This document shows, piece after piece, positions 52,861-60,825 of a stretch of DNA of 60,825 bases. The position numbers were made by a program, and so were the translations under genes. Source of the stretch: Alicyclobacillus suci (GTDB taxonomy: Bacteria; Bacillota; Bacilli; Alicyclobacillales; Alicyclobacillaceae); contig NZ_JAFMTW010000020.1 in assembly GCF_017329615.1 (NCBI RefSeq), positions 1 through 60,825 of the forward strand, written 5' to 3'. The notes under the pieces were generated by a model, which made no database searches, was not told the DNA's origin, and saw only the letters and a list, made by a program, of their open reading frames with translations. Position 1 is the first letter of the stretch. Each line of letters starts with the position of its first letter.

Positions 52861-53886
52861 CTATCGCCTCTCTCCTTTAGCTGTCTTCCACTCTGACAAC
52901 GGTACGCCTCTAGTGAAATTCATCAGCCTCGCCACCTGAATCCGGCGAGCGACAAACACGTTGACGACATCGAGATGAATCAGCCCATTCTCCTCCCACA
53001 GCCCGGGATGACCGAGCAAACCGCGCACAGCCGCCAGCGAGATCGCTGGCCGCCAAATCGGCCAAGCGAACGCAAATTCGCCACCATCCATATAACCGCC
53101 GAGGATAAAAGCACGTACACGGTCTCCCTGAGTTCGCGGTGCAACGGTCAATGTAGAGATGCCGATCGCGGCCAAGCGATTGGCGCCATGCTGCGTATAA
53201 ACCTTGTAATCAGCATCGGTTGGATCGCCTGCCATCAAGGCGTAACGCACGGCCTCCTCAGGATCCCAGCGAAACGAGAATGTAGGATCCTTCCGATGCC
53301 ATGGAGAATACAACGCCTCTGCCAAACATTCCGCTGAAGAGAGCGTCACCGCGGACTTTCCACGACCGCGCCGCGGTGGAGCAACTTGATTTGGCACCTT
53401 CGCAAGTCGGTCGAGGAAGTGCTGATGCCCGCCGCCAAACAAGAGACAGATGGGCGTCGGGTCGACCGCGGCGGATTTAGCTTTTTTGTCATCCTTGACA
53501 GCACCATCACTCATCAGCGCTGCCAATAAATCCGCTCGATAACGACGCTTACAATCCGCAGCTCGCGCCGCCTCACAAAGCAGTTCGCGCGCGTCCTTCT
53601 GCACATAATCCAAGTCCAGGTGATCCCCGAATTGATGATCGCCAGCAAGCAGCGCAATCCCGTCTGCTGCTCGTTCCGCCACTTCCTCCCGCGACAGATT
53701 TTGCGACAGGTGAAGTAGCGGGTAGACCGGCGCATCGCTCCAGGAGACACGCGGGTATAGTCGTTTCTCCTGCTCCGTTTTTTGATCGAAAGCCTCCAAG
53801 GCACGCAACAATCCGAGCAACGCGAAAAATGCGAGTAGATTATCCGCCTCAAACCCGTCTAATCGGTAACATACGGTTGCCTTCAT
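52861..53886 (-). CDS. Type I-G Cas8-like subunit (Csx17-like/Cas3-extension family)
   Basis: 341 residues. ATG 53886 overlaps the cas3 stop (ATGA) and has GGAGGTGCTGC upstream; the frame extends further without a start. N-terminal YRLDGFEADNLLAFFALLGL, LRALE matches the opening of Csx17-type proteins; later GGGHQHFLDRLAKV, HGANRLAAIGISTLTVAP and FAFAWPIWRPAISLAAVRGL. It is shorter than typical Csx17, so it may be the short Cas8 variant. Expected role: large subunit of Cascade. Confidence 0.65.
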   Translation of the reverse strand: MKATVCYRLDGFEADNLLAFFALLGLLRALEAFDQKTEQEKRLYPRVSWSDAPVYPLLHLSQNLSREEVAERAADGIALLAGDHQFGDHLDLDYVQKDARELLCEAARAADCKRRYRADLLAALMSDGAVKDDKKAKSAAVDPTPICLLFGGGHQHFLDRLAKVPNQVAPPRRGRGKSAVTLSSAECLAEALYSPWHRKDPTFSFRWDPEEAVRYALMAGDPTDADYKVYTQHGANRLAAIGISTLTVAPRTQGDRVRAFILGGYMDGGEFAFAWPIWRPAISLAAVRGLLGHPGLWEENGLIHLDVVNVFVARRIQVARLMNFTRGVPLSEWKTAKGERR

Positions 53887-56800
53887 GCAGCACCTCCGTC
53901 TGTCGACGATGCTTCTTCTTCGGACACTCGATGATCTGCGAGACGAAGAATGGCCTCCATGCGCGCAAGTTCCCAAACCCCATAGCGATCTTTCAACGAC
54001 TCATAGAGCGAGGGCCAGTCACGCCCATTCCACGCGTAGGCGAGCGATTGAGGACCATCCCCCGGTGCAAGTGTGCATACTTCACCGTCCGTGGTATACA
54101 CCGGATCGACCGAATCGGCGTTACGCGCCTCCTTGTCCAGAGGATCGGCATGTGGAAAAAATACGCGGCCATAACCATGATGCGTGCCAATGAGCCACAG
54201 GACCAGTTCAGGATCTTGCGCTTGCGAAAACATCGGGTTCAGCGGAGCCAACCGCACGGATAGGCCCTCGTGTCGCCAACGGTGCGGCAGTCCGACTTTC
54301 TCACGTACTGTTGGCGGAATCACTTGCTTCGATTTAGCCAACAGATGCTTTGGATCTGGAGCAAGCAAGTCACCATACGCAAGCCACCGCTGGAACCGGC
54401 TATCCCCCTTCCCAATGTCATGCAGCCAACCCGCCACCCGGATATCGCGAACGCGCTCCTCCGACATGCCAGCCATTCTCGCAAACATTTCTGCCTTCTC
54501 ACCGACACCGCGGCAGTGATCCCGTAACACAATCTCTTTGTTCGGCACTGGGGCGACTGCGTCGTCCTCGGTCGATGCGACAAGCACTTCGTCTTCAATT
54601 TGGACCCCGTGCTCCGCCAGCAAAACAACCCCAAGCGGTCTCCCTTGGTCATCCGTACCGTACAAATCCGTGATGACTGTAACCTTCCCACTTCTTTGCT
54701 TCACTTTGGTGACATTTGCACCCCTCGTGTCGTTCCCGGCACCCAACATGGTTAACCCATTTTGAATCGATTTTTGCGCCTGAATCATCCACCGTTCGCG
54801 ACGGTCGGACTCGTCAACTCGGTTGTTGAATTCAAGCAGGTCGTCGAGCAAGTCCCTCCACGGACGTGAATGAGCTTCCGCCAGTAACGTGGCAAGTGCA
54901 ACCTCACGACTTTCTGCAATTAACCCTGGAGCGATACGCACCGCAAATCTCCGTCTGGCAAACGCGTAATTCGCCTCGGTGCCGAGATCTACCACCACAT
55001 CCTTGCTTTCCGGATTCCAACCGTCATGGTCCACGCCGCCGTATGATGCTGGGACGACAATCGTGTCGCCGGGTCTGATTTGTCCGGGAAACACCCAAAG
55101 AGAGCGGTCGTCGTCCCCGAGCCATCGAAATACCTTGTGCTCCGAAGGTGAGCGAGCTTGCGTCTCGTCGGGTGCCATTCCGGCAGCATCTGACAGCATT
55201 GCATCCACGTTTGGCACATGTCGAAGCCAGCGTTTGACTGCCCATACCGGGAGCTCGATCGCTTCGGCAACACGCGGTGGAACCAGTCCCAGCAATCGGC
55301 GAACCGTTGCAGAATCTTGTTCTGGGTGAAGATCGCCTCGCCAGATGACGGTAACAGCGTCTGGTTCTCGTCGATTCCCGTGCAAAAACAGCCCGACTTC
55401 TGGATCGGCGCTGGGAATGGGCCAAGTCTGACTGAGCAAATCCAAATGAGCCGGCAGGAGAACTGGCGCATCGGGCTTTGGCGAGAGCGCATCCGCCGGG
55501 ATGGCATCTGCCTTCATGACCGAGTCGAAAGCCGCTAACCCGAAATCAAAGGTCAACGTCCCTTCATTCTCGGCCGACCGCTGCGCGTTCCGTGTCAGAT
55601 AGTCCCACGCGCGTTGAATGGACGCTCCGTAGACAGAATCCCTGCTCTTCTCCTGGATGGCCGAATGTGCAGCGACAACTGAAGCGAACGTTGAAACGTC
55701 GCGGCCTGCACGGTTCAGGCGCCCAAATCGCTGGCGCAGCGAATCAATGGATGCTGCTTCCGTGACAAGACCGTCCAAATCGAGATCGACACCGACCTCA
55801 ATACATTGTGTAGCGACCACAATCATGGGCTGCGAAAGAGATCTAACCTGACCAGCCAACGCCGACTCGGTTCGAATCTCCCTCAATATCTCCGCGATCT
55901 GATCCCGCTCGAGTGAACGCGACGGGCCAATGAGAAACATCGGTTTGATGTCCTGACCTGGAAACGCATCTCTCAGAACGGATTTCATCCCGTTAAACAC
56001 AGCTCGAGCCCGCCCCACGCGGTTCACCACGACGCCAAATGCCGGCGCCTTTACTCCTGACGAATTGAGTTCAGCAAGACCACGCTTCACCTCATTGAGC
56101 ACTTCCCGCACCAGTTGTTGCTGTTCCTCATCCGAACTTTCGGCGCGCGCTGGCGAAACTTTCGGCAACTGGTACAATCTCGTCGGCTTTGATGCTGTCC
56201 ATCGCGCCCGAAAAATTGGATGCTCGTAATCTTCGGACCCTAGTTCAAATCGCTCTGCATCGTCCGATTGGGGTGTCGCTGTGAGGAGTGTATACCCCCA
56301 CGAACTTTCAGACTCCGAATTCTCTCGCCATACATCTCCCCGATAATGCCTCACCCATTCCAGCGTCTGCCGAAAGGGTTCTGCGAGATGTGCCTCGTCG
56401 AGAAAAAATCGGCAATCCGCGCCAAGAAGCCCGGCATGAATGGACTTCATTCGATCCGATACGCCGTATCCCCGAAACAGCAACCGGGATCCGACTTGAT
56501 CGACCGTTGAACATAGAATGGTTGGCTGCATCGGCGATCTCGCCCAATCTCCTTCATGCGGTACGCCGCCGCGGAGCCGCTGCACCATCAACGGAACACC
56601 GGAATCATCAGATAATGTCGCGAGTCGTTCCGCCACTGCTTTCGCAGTTTCCGCTTGTGATTGAGTCAACGCGTCCTTGATTTGATTGGCGTGACGATAG
56701 ACATCGTCGACCACCAATCTCCTGTCGACGACGAACACAATCCGTACGGGAGCGTGCCGTTCGCGCAACCGATCCGCCTCCATCGCCAAATGGAACACGG

Positions 56801-56972
56801 CAATGTCCAGAACTGATGTTTTTCCCGCACCAGTGGGTAGGTCCAGAATGTCCGGCCACTTTCCTTCCTCCAGCACCTGTGCTGCGAGACGCTTCTGCCA
56901 CGGAAACGGTTCAACGCCATGCACTGCATGAAAAAATGATGCAAAATCTTCTGACTCAAGCGGCCTGCTCAC
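53883..56972 (-). CDS. cas3: Cas3 helicase with C-terminal HD nuclease, type I-G
   Basis: 1029 residues from GTG 56972, which overlaps the csb2 stop and follows GGAGGGGACTTT; an open frame upstream lies inside csb2. Helicase: Walker A LDLPTGAGKTSVLDIAVFHL, DEAH box FFLDEAHLAEPF, motif VI region DSLRQRFGRLNRAG. The HD domain is C-terminal (WLHDIGKGDSRFQ, HRWRHEGLS, GTHHGYGR), the order reported for type I-G. It degrades target DNA recruited by Cascade. Confidence 0.92.
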   Translation of the reverse strand: MSRPLESEDFASFFHAVHGVEPFPWQKRLAAQVLEEGKWPDILDLPTGAGKTSVLDIAVFHLAMEADRLRERHAPVRIVFVVDRRLVVDDVYRHANQIKDALTQSQAETAKAVAERLATLSDDSGVPLMVQRLRGGVPHEGDWARSPMQPTILCSTVDQVGSRLLFRGYGVSDRMKSIHAGLLGADCRFFLDEAHLAEPFRQTLEWVRHYRGDVWRENSESESSWGYTLLTATPQSDDAERFELGSEDYEHPIFRARWTASKPTRLYQLPKVSPARAESSDEEQQQLVREVLNEVKRGLAELNSSGVKAPAFGVVVNRVGRARAVFNGMKSVLRDAFPGQDIKPMFLIGPSRSLERDQIAEILREIRTESALAGQVRSLSQPMIVVATQCIEVGVDLDLDGLVTEAASIDSLRQRFGRLNRAGRDVSTFASVVAAHSAIQEKSRDSVYGASIQRAWDYLTRNAQRSAENEGTLTFDFGLAAFDSVMKADAIPADALSPKPDAPVLLPAHLDLLSQTWPIPSADPEVGLFLHGNRREPDAVTVIWRGDLHPEQDSATVRRLLGLVPPRVAEAIELPVWAVKRWLRHVPNVDAMLSDAAGMAPDETQARSPSEHKVFRWLGDDDRSLWVFPGQIRPGDTIVVPASYGGVDHDGWNPESKDVVVDLGTEANYAFARRRFAVRIAPGLIAESREVALATLLAEAHSRPWRDLLDDLLEFNNRVDESDRRERWMIQAQKSIQNGLTMLGAGNDTRGANVTKVKQRSGKVTVITDLYGTDDQGRPLGVVLLAEHGVQIEDEVLVASTEDDAVAPVPNKEIVLRDHCRGVGEKAEMFARMAGMSEERVRDIRVAGWLHDIGKGDSRFQRWLAYGDLLAPDPKHLLAKSKQVIPPTVREKVGLPHRWRHEGLSVRLAPLNPMFSQAQDPELVLWLIGTHHGYGRVFFPHADPLDKEARNADSVDPVYTTDGEVCTLAPGDGPQSLAYAWNGRDWPSLYESLKDRYGVWELARMEAILRLADHRVSEEEASSTDGGAA

Positions 56973-58495
56973 ACAAAGTCCCCTCCATCCGCAACAGGTC
57001 GACAAAGGCCAAGACCAAGGTACCGTCCTGCCCCCAAAATCACCGGCCCGGCAACTGGTTCTGGAAACCGAATGACGACATGCGTCAACATCCTCCCGGA
57101 CAGGTAATCTGGCAGCCTCCAACGCATCCAATGCGGTTGTTTTCCACCCATCGTCACAGATGGCGCACCTTCAAACGACGAATGCTTGTCCACAATGACA
57201 GCCGGCCTCACGCCGTCGCGCGTCGATACCATTTCAGGCTCTGGGAGTCCGATGTGTCGACAGGCTTGGACAATTTGACGCACGATTGCCTCCACTTGCG
57301 CTGTGCCCCGTTCGTTTACATAGCGATCGAGGACCATGGGCGTAACGGTTGCAAATGTCCTCGCAGGCTTACCCTTATCGTACACGTACAGTGCCGAATC
57401 GAGCGATTTCTTCTTAGGCTCCAGTGTAAGCGCCAATTTCATCGTTAGCGTGTTCGTTTCTCCGGAACCGAGCGGAACAACCATCACATGGCGCTGACTC
57501 CGTTCATCCCACTCGGTAATGCTGCGAAGCGCGCCCCGCCAGTCAGCCTCGTTAAACAGATGACTACCGCGTGGTGGCACAAGACCAAAACCAAGCAAAT
57601 GGCCATCGGCGTAAGGAAAGCCCACGAAAGCAAGGGGCACAATGGACAAATGCGGCGCCACAGCTGGACGACCATTCGGCATTTTGCCGCTCACCACAGC
57701 GGGAGCAGAAACGTCCGCCTGGCTTAGTCTGTATCCCTCCACAATCCGATCTCGAATCGCTTTTGCAGCCAAAGCGGCGGCTCGGATGTCAGGCAACTTT
57801 TCGTTTGCATCTTCGCCTTCCACCGCTTCAAGCAAGAGCCATTCGGGAGAAAAAACGGATACTTGCGAATCACTCTGCACAGGTGGTTCGGTCGAAACCC
57901 ACACGCCGGCGCGAGGGCGACGCCCAGCCTCAAACGCGCGAACCAGTTCGTCCAAGCGTCCGGGATAGACAGTACGTTTCACCGTCTGAACAGTATCCGG
58001 CATGTCCTCATCACTCAAGTACACACGGCAGCGAGTCAAGCATGAAGAATGTCCCACGTATGCAGTATCCAACGCCAGAGCGTTAAGCGTAGCAACTTTC
58101 TCTTCATCTATCGAGTGTGGCTCATTCCAGAACAACCTGAGAATCGGGTGCTCTGGCCTGGCCGCCGCAAAATGACGTGGCTGGCGCTCGCGTCTTGCCG
58201 GAATGAGATGCAACGCATGTACCTTTTTCGATGACGTGGCGTCGTTCGGTGGAACGTAGCTTGTGCGTTGGGTTCGCGACCACGCTTCGGACGCATCCAA
58301 AAGCGGCGCTTCCAATTGCTCCAGCCACTTCAACGCTTCCATTTCGTCCTCCGGCTCACCGTGCGCTGCCCATGTTGCAACAAGTGCAGAGAAAATTCGA
58401 TCCGGTTGTGGCGGCCAATCTGGCACTGCGCTGTCCGGGCCGATCGCCGCGTATGAGACGCCAGACAGATACTCAATTTCGAGCACCAGCATCAT
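56969..58495 (-). CDS. csb2: Csb2 (GSU0054 family): Cas5-Cas6 fusion of type I-G
   Basis: 508 residues. The N-terminal Cas5-like part reads VPDWPPQPDRIFSALVATWA and AAHGE; the middle LSIVPLAFVGFPYADGHLLG and GFGLVPP, and the C-terminal VVIRFPEPVAGPVILGAGRY, LGLGLCRP, are the Csb2 signature. The ATG overlaps the csb1 stop (ATGA). Binds the crRNA 5' handle and may process the repeat, although the glycine loop has Arg where the stand-alone paralogue has His. Confidence 0.88.
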   Translation of the reverse strand: MMLVLEIEYLSGVSYAAIGPDSAVPDWPPQPDRIFSALVATWAAHGEPEDEMEALKWLEQLEAPLLDASEAWSRTQRTSYVPPNDATSSKKVHALHLIPARRERQPRHFAAARPEHPILRLFWNEPHSIDEEKVATLNALALDTAYVGHSSCLTRCRVYLSDEDMPDTVQTVKRTVYPGRLDELVRAFEAGRRPRAGVWVSTEPPVQSDSQVSVFSPEWLLLEAVEGEDANEKLPDIRAAALAAKAIRDRIVEGYRLSQADVSAPAVVSGKMPNGRPAVAPHLSIVPLAFVGFPYADGHLLGFGLVPPRGSHLFNEADWRGALRSITEWDERSQRHVMVVPLGSGETNTLTMKLALTLEPKKKSLDSALYVYDKGKPARTFATVTPMVLDRYVNERGTAQVEAIVRQIVQACRHIGLPEPEMVSTRDGVRPAVIVDKHSSFEGAPSVTMGGKQPHWMRWRLPDYLSGRMLTHVVIRFPEPVAGPVILGAGRYLGLGLCRPVADGGDFV

Positions 58496-59766
58496 TTTTC
58501 GTCGTCCGCCTCCCCACCCTTGCCCGAGAGCGCCAACCGTTGACTTTCCTTCACGATGTATACGAGCTTGTCCTGTGGCGTTAAACGAACCGGATCCGTA
58601 GCCAGGTTAAAACCTGCCTTCTGCGCTTCCTCAAAGGCCTCTTCGTAAAGATGACGAGCCGAATCGAGATCGACCTCTACCATGTCAGCCGTTCCATCCG
58701 GATGCACCACTTCAAGCGGGGCTAGGCCATGCGGAACGAGATCACATCGCGATCGCAACGAATAACCACGGAGATCTTGTTCAGCCAGCGCAAGTAAACC
58801 CAGCGCAGCAATCAGTGTACGGCCAAAGACGTCGCGGTCACGAGAGCCAAACCGCAATCGGCGCATCGCGGCAAAGCTGAGAACGAACGTATGTTCAGCG
58901 TGATCACAAGTGATACCAAGGGGGTCAACAGTTGGGAGAATGTTGCCGTGATTAACCTTCGATGGTCGAACCTTCTTAGCCCCTTTGCCAGCACCATCCT
59001 TCGTGACATCCCAAGTACCATCGTCCGCCTTGAACACTTCCACTTTTTTTTGAATGCCAAGCGGATCCATCCGACTCCCGGTCCTTCGTCCGGCTGTCCT
59101 CACCTCGGAATCGATATCCCGGCGGAGCGGCAATTCATTTGCACCCTGCCTCGTATCATTTTGTTGTCCCCGGGGCGACCCTAACTCAACCGGGACATCG
59201 ATAGCCATGATTTCCGACACGAGGCAACGCGCAAATCGTGCCCCTAATCCTCCGCCGCCTCCTGTCGAATGCCACGCGCCGAACAGCAGTGCGGTCGGGG
59301 AAAGTTCGAGCAACGCGGAGGCATCGTCTGGCTTCGCCTGAGCGAGACGTATACCGATTTCACTTTGCATAAAAGGTTTTCCGTCGAACAGACTGTCACG
59401 CATAATCGCATCATAAACCCGGTGAGGTGCGTCGAGAGAGGTGATTTCAGAGAGCCCAAATATCCCGTGATCCTTGAAATCCACGATGAGATGCGGGATG
59501 CGGATACCATCCTCTCTGACTGCGGTGAGCAACGCTTCTTCCATTCTGTTGGCCTGCGATTGAACACTGTCCAAAAGGACGCACCAGATTTCAGTTCCGT
59601 TGATCTTTCGAACCTCATAGACGTGCTGTAGAGCGTCTCCACGATCCGCCGGATATGTCGGCGGGAAAATCTTGTCCCCTGGTCCACCAATCGGCTGCAA
59701 TACCTGTCTTCTTCGCAGCGCAGCGTCACTGCGAACCATTTTTTCCAGTTGCGAAAAGGAAATCAT
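58492..59766 (-). CDS. csb1: Csb1 (GSU0053 family): Cas7 backbone protein of type I-G
   Basis: About 424 residues. Signature blocks: IFPPTYPADRGDALQHVYEV, ALLFGAWHSTGGGGGLGARF, and SQANRMEEALL. Cas7 forms the crRNA-coating backbone of Cascade. ATG 59766 gives the family N-terminus (ISFSQLEKMVRSD) and follows GGATGGTGAGACCG; upstream in-frame starts (59778, 59820, 59880) are less likely. First cas gene of the operon. Confidence 0.9.
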   Translation of the reverse strand: MISFSQLEKMVRSDAALRRRQVLQPIGGPGDKIFPPTYPADRGDALQHVYEVRKINGTEIWCVLLDSVQSQANRMEEALLTAVREDGIRIPHLIVDFKDHGIFGLSEITSLDAPHRVYDAIMRDSLFDGKPFMQSEIGIRLAQAKPDDASALLELSPTALLFGAWHSTGGGGGLGARFARCLVSEIMAIDVPVELGSPRGQQNDTRQGANELPLRRDIDSEVRTAGRRTGSRMDPLGIQKKVEVFKADDGTWDVTKDGAGKGAKKVRPSKVNHGNILPTVDPLGITCDHAEHTFVLSFAAMRRLRFGSRDRDVFGRTLIAALGLLALAEQDLRGYSLRSRCDLVPHGLAPLEVVHPDGTADMVEVDLDSARHLYEEAFEEAQKAGFNLATDPVRLTPQDKLVYIVKESQRLALSGKGGEADDEK

Positions 59767-60225
59767 CGGTCTCACCATCCGTTTAAGTAAAATATAGAAA
59801 CTAATGCTTACAACATGCATCGAATGCTCTAGTGCTTTGAGGATGACGGTCGAGTACGGAACCCAACTGTCGAACAGCAAATGTGGTACAAATGACCACA
59901 GCTTATGTTTGGGTCAGAAGCGAGAACAGAACATCCGCTTCCCTCTTGAACATTTTTCCGACACCTGTAAAACAAGGTTGCGTTTGCAAGCGAAATCGTC
60001 TACATCACAGAGGCAATTGCGTTCATTCTCGGATCCGAGCAATGTTAAGGCAAGCGGCACATGTCTTTACAACTTCAGTACACCAAAAAATGAAAGTATT
60101 TCACCTTTTCACCAAGCCAAATCTCAGCCGTACCAAAGGCTTGCCGACTCAACTTGGCTGCGAAACCAAACTAAGTTGCCGAGGGGGGGGATTTGCCCCC
60201 CAATATGTAACCGCTTCCTCAGCGG
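59767..60225. other. Upstream region of the cas operon
   Basis: 459 bases without a supported gene. It includes the hairpin 60181-60201 (eight G, ATTTG, six C) and the small hairpin CCGCT/AGCGG at 60211-60225. Plus-strand frames here have no ribosome site. The cas promoter should lie in this region or beyond 60310. Confidence 0.5.
60181..60201 (-). terminator. G/C-run hairpin between leader peptide and cas genes
   Basis: Read on the minus strand, GGGGGGC, AAAT, CCCCCCCC can form a short very stable stem; no T-run follows. It may attenuate transcription into the cas operon or be only a homopolymer feature. Confidence 0.3.
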
Positions 60226-60309
60226 TCAAACAGAGATTTCCTCCTGATTTTCCGCCATCCAACTATGAAAAAGCTGACCGTTACGCACATCGATGCGGCA
60301 ACGTTCCAT
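60226..60309 (-). CDS. Possible 27-residue leader peptide upstream of the cas operon
   Basis: ATG 60309, ending TGA 60226: MERCRIDVRNGQLFHSWM followed by AENQEEISV. AGGAGGTGA lies 10 bases ahead, a very strong if slightly distant ribosome site. Immediately after the stop come two hairpins, as in a leader with attenuation. No similarity known; it could also be chance. Confidence 0.35.
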   Translation of the reverse strand: MERCRIDVRNGQLFHSWMAENQEEISV

Positions 60310-60387
60310 CTCACTCCGCTCACCTCCTAGGTCTAGGTTAGCACATTGGACTGGGTTTTTAAATATATAGATATACAAACAATAAAA

Positions 60388-60416
60388 TTGACCTCATTAT
60401 TCGATTCCGGTACAAT
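60388..60416 (+). promoter_or_regulatory. Sigma-A-type promoter pointing right
   Basis: TTGACC and TACAAT separated by exactly 17 bases, close to the vegetative consensus. It points toward the IS256 remnant, not toward the cas genes. Confidence 0.6.
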
Positions 60417-60540
60417 GCCTTCATCCACTCTAAGATGGGTGGCAACATTGAAGCGCATAACTATAGATTCTGATTGGAGCCGTACGTAAACCTTCCACAG
60501 ACTTAGTTCTGTGGCCCCCTTGAAGTCTTGCTGTGTACGA

Positions 60541-60730
60541 CATCGAGCACATTATTCGTGACCTAAGTCGCGTCAAATCCGGCTCCGGGAGCGTGTCATC
60601 CGCATCTTCCCCAACCGGGAGTCAGTGATACGGCTGATCGGGGCACTGCTGATGGAGATTGACGAGGCGTGGACAACAGGCCGATGCTACCTGAACATGG
60701 AAGAATACTGGAAGTGGCGCAAGGAGTGTA
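60541..60730 (+). pseudogene. IS256-family (mutator) transposase C-terminal fragment
   Basis: Plus strand reads RVIRIFPNRESVIRLIGALL, then MEIDEAWTTGRCYLNMEEYW, KWRK, the conserved end of IS256 transposases. A segment DIEHIIRDLSRVK just before is in another frame. Only about 60 codons remain, and the IS21-type end follows at once. Confidence 0.75.
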
Positions 60731-60825
60731 TTTGTCAAGCGAAAAATCCCCCACATGTTCACCGAAAAATCCCCCACCTAAAACTGGGCATCATGCAAGG
60801 TTTTGCTTTTCAAGCCACTCCTTCG
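60728..60825 (-). mobile_element. istB: End of an IS21-type element, with IstB C-terminus at the window edge
   Basis: Starting with TGT at 60728, the end contains two direct copies of CGAAAAATCCCCCAC (60740-60754 and 60763-60777), the multiple-repeat ends seen in IS21 elements. On the minus strand beyond them, KEWLEKQNLA followed by TGA (stop near 60790) fits the C-terminus of the IstB helper ATPase. The rest lies outside the window. Confidence 0.6.

Noticed and set aside
59883..60341. 152-codon plus-strand frame upstream of the cas operon
   Set aside because: Runs antisense through the G-run hairpin, has no ribosome site and no domain; composition looks like chance.

Overview
The window looks like the chromosome of a Gram-positive, spore-forming bacterium of the Bacillales, most like an Alicyclobacillus or close relative. 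The reasons are strong AGGAGG-type ribosome sites, many GTG and TTG starts, palindromic cre-like sites, ydaO-type c-di-AMP riboswitches, a soluble multi-PAS kinase of the sporulation-kinase type, an SdpR/SdpI pair and moderate GC content. The genus is inference; no rRNA or tRNA gene was seen.

Layout. 1-1.8 kb: decayed IS66 and IS3 remnants. 1.8-5.2 kb: a sugar-acid module (KdgT-type permease and a tartrate-dehydratase-like enolase-superfamily enzyme) divergent from a LysR regulator, with a perfect cre-like palindrome. 5.3-8.8 kb: an Rrf2 regulator with an NmrA-like reductase (both preceded by the same box), and an MFS exporter with an XRE-cupin regulator whose 5' end is frameshifted. 9-18.6 kb: an aromatic-acid catabolic island. 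One tight operon encodes a class II aldolase/decarboxylase, a Rieske oxygenase, a small Cys-rich protein, a Gfo/Idh dehydrogenase and a 4,5-dihydroxyphthalate-decarboxylase-like protein. Around it lie an ACS-type MFS importer, a LysR regulator, an aldo/keto reductase and an aryl-alcohol-type dehydrogenase, with one conserved box in front of three of the units. 18.7-24.2 kb: the 3-hydroxybenzoate/gentisate pathway (3-hydroxybenzoate 6-hydroxylase, gentisate dioxygenase, and a fused hydrolase-DinB protein covering the isomerase and fumarylpyruvate hydrolase steps) with an IclR regulator and a beheaded transporter.

24.5-28.1 kb: a PAS histidine kinase, a YbjQ protein and sdpRI. 28.2-34.3 kb: a complete Opp/Dpp-type ABC importer. 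34.3-38.5 kb: a more AT-rich accessory block (two GNATs, an ornithine-cyclodeaminase homologue, a HIT-like protein) separated by short palindromic repeats and followed by a TIR-bounded, hairpin-rich element. 38.5-40.0 kb: two c-di-AMP riboswitches in tandem, one before a 61-residue protein and one before a universal-stress-protein operon that ends with a 41-residue protein.

40.2-60.8 kb is a defence and mobile-element region. It holds a wrecked TOTE-type primase-helicase gene, an intact 1959-residue DUF4011/SF1-helicase/Vsr-like nuclease protein (HheA-like), dead copies of an ADP-ribosylglycohydrolase, TnpB and an IS4-type transposase, a CRISPR array of 11 repeats, and a type I-G (formerly I-U) cas operon with order csb1, csb2, cas3, cas8-like, separate cas6-like. 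No cas1, cas2 or cas4 is present. The window ends in an IS256 remnant interrupted by an IS21-type end.

The two most unusual signals are the paired c-di-AMP riboswitches around a small unknown gene, and the type I-G operon that carries both a Cas5-Cas6 fusion and a second stand-alone Cas6-like protein.
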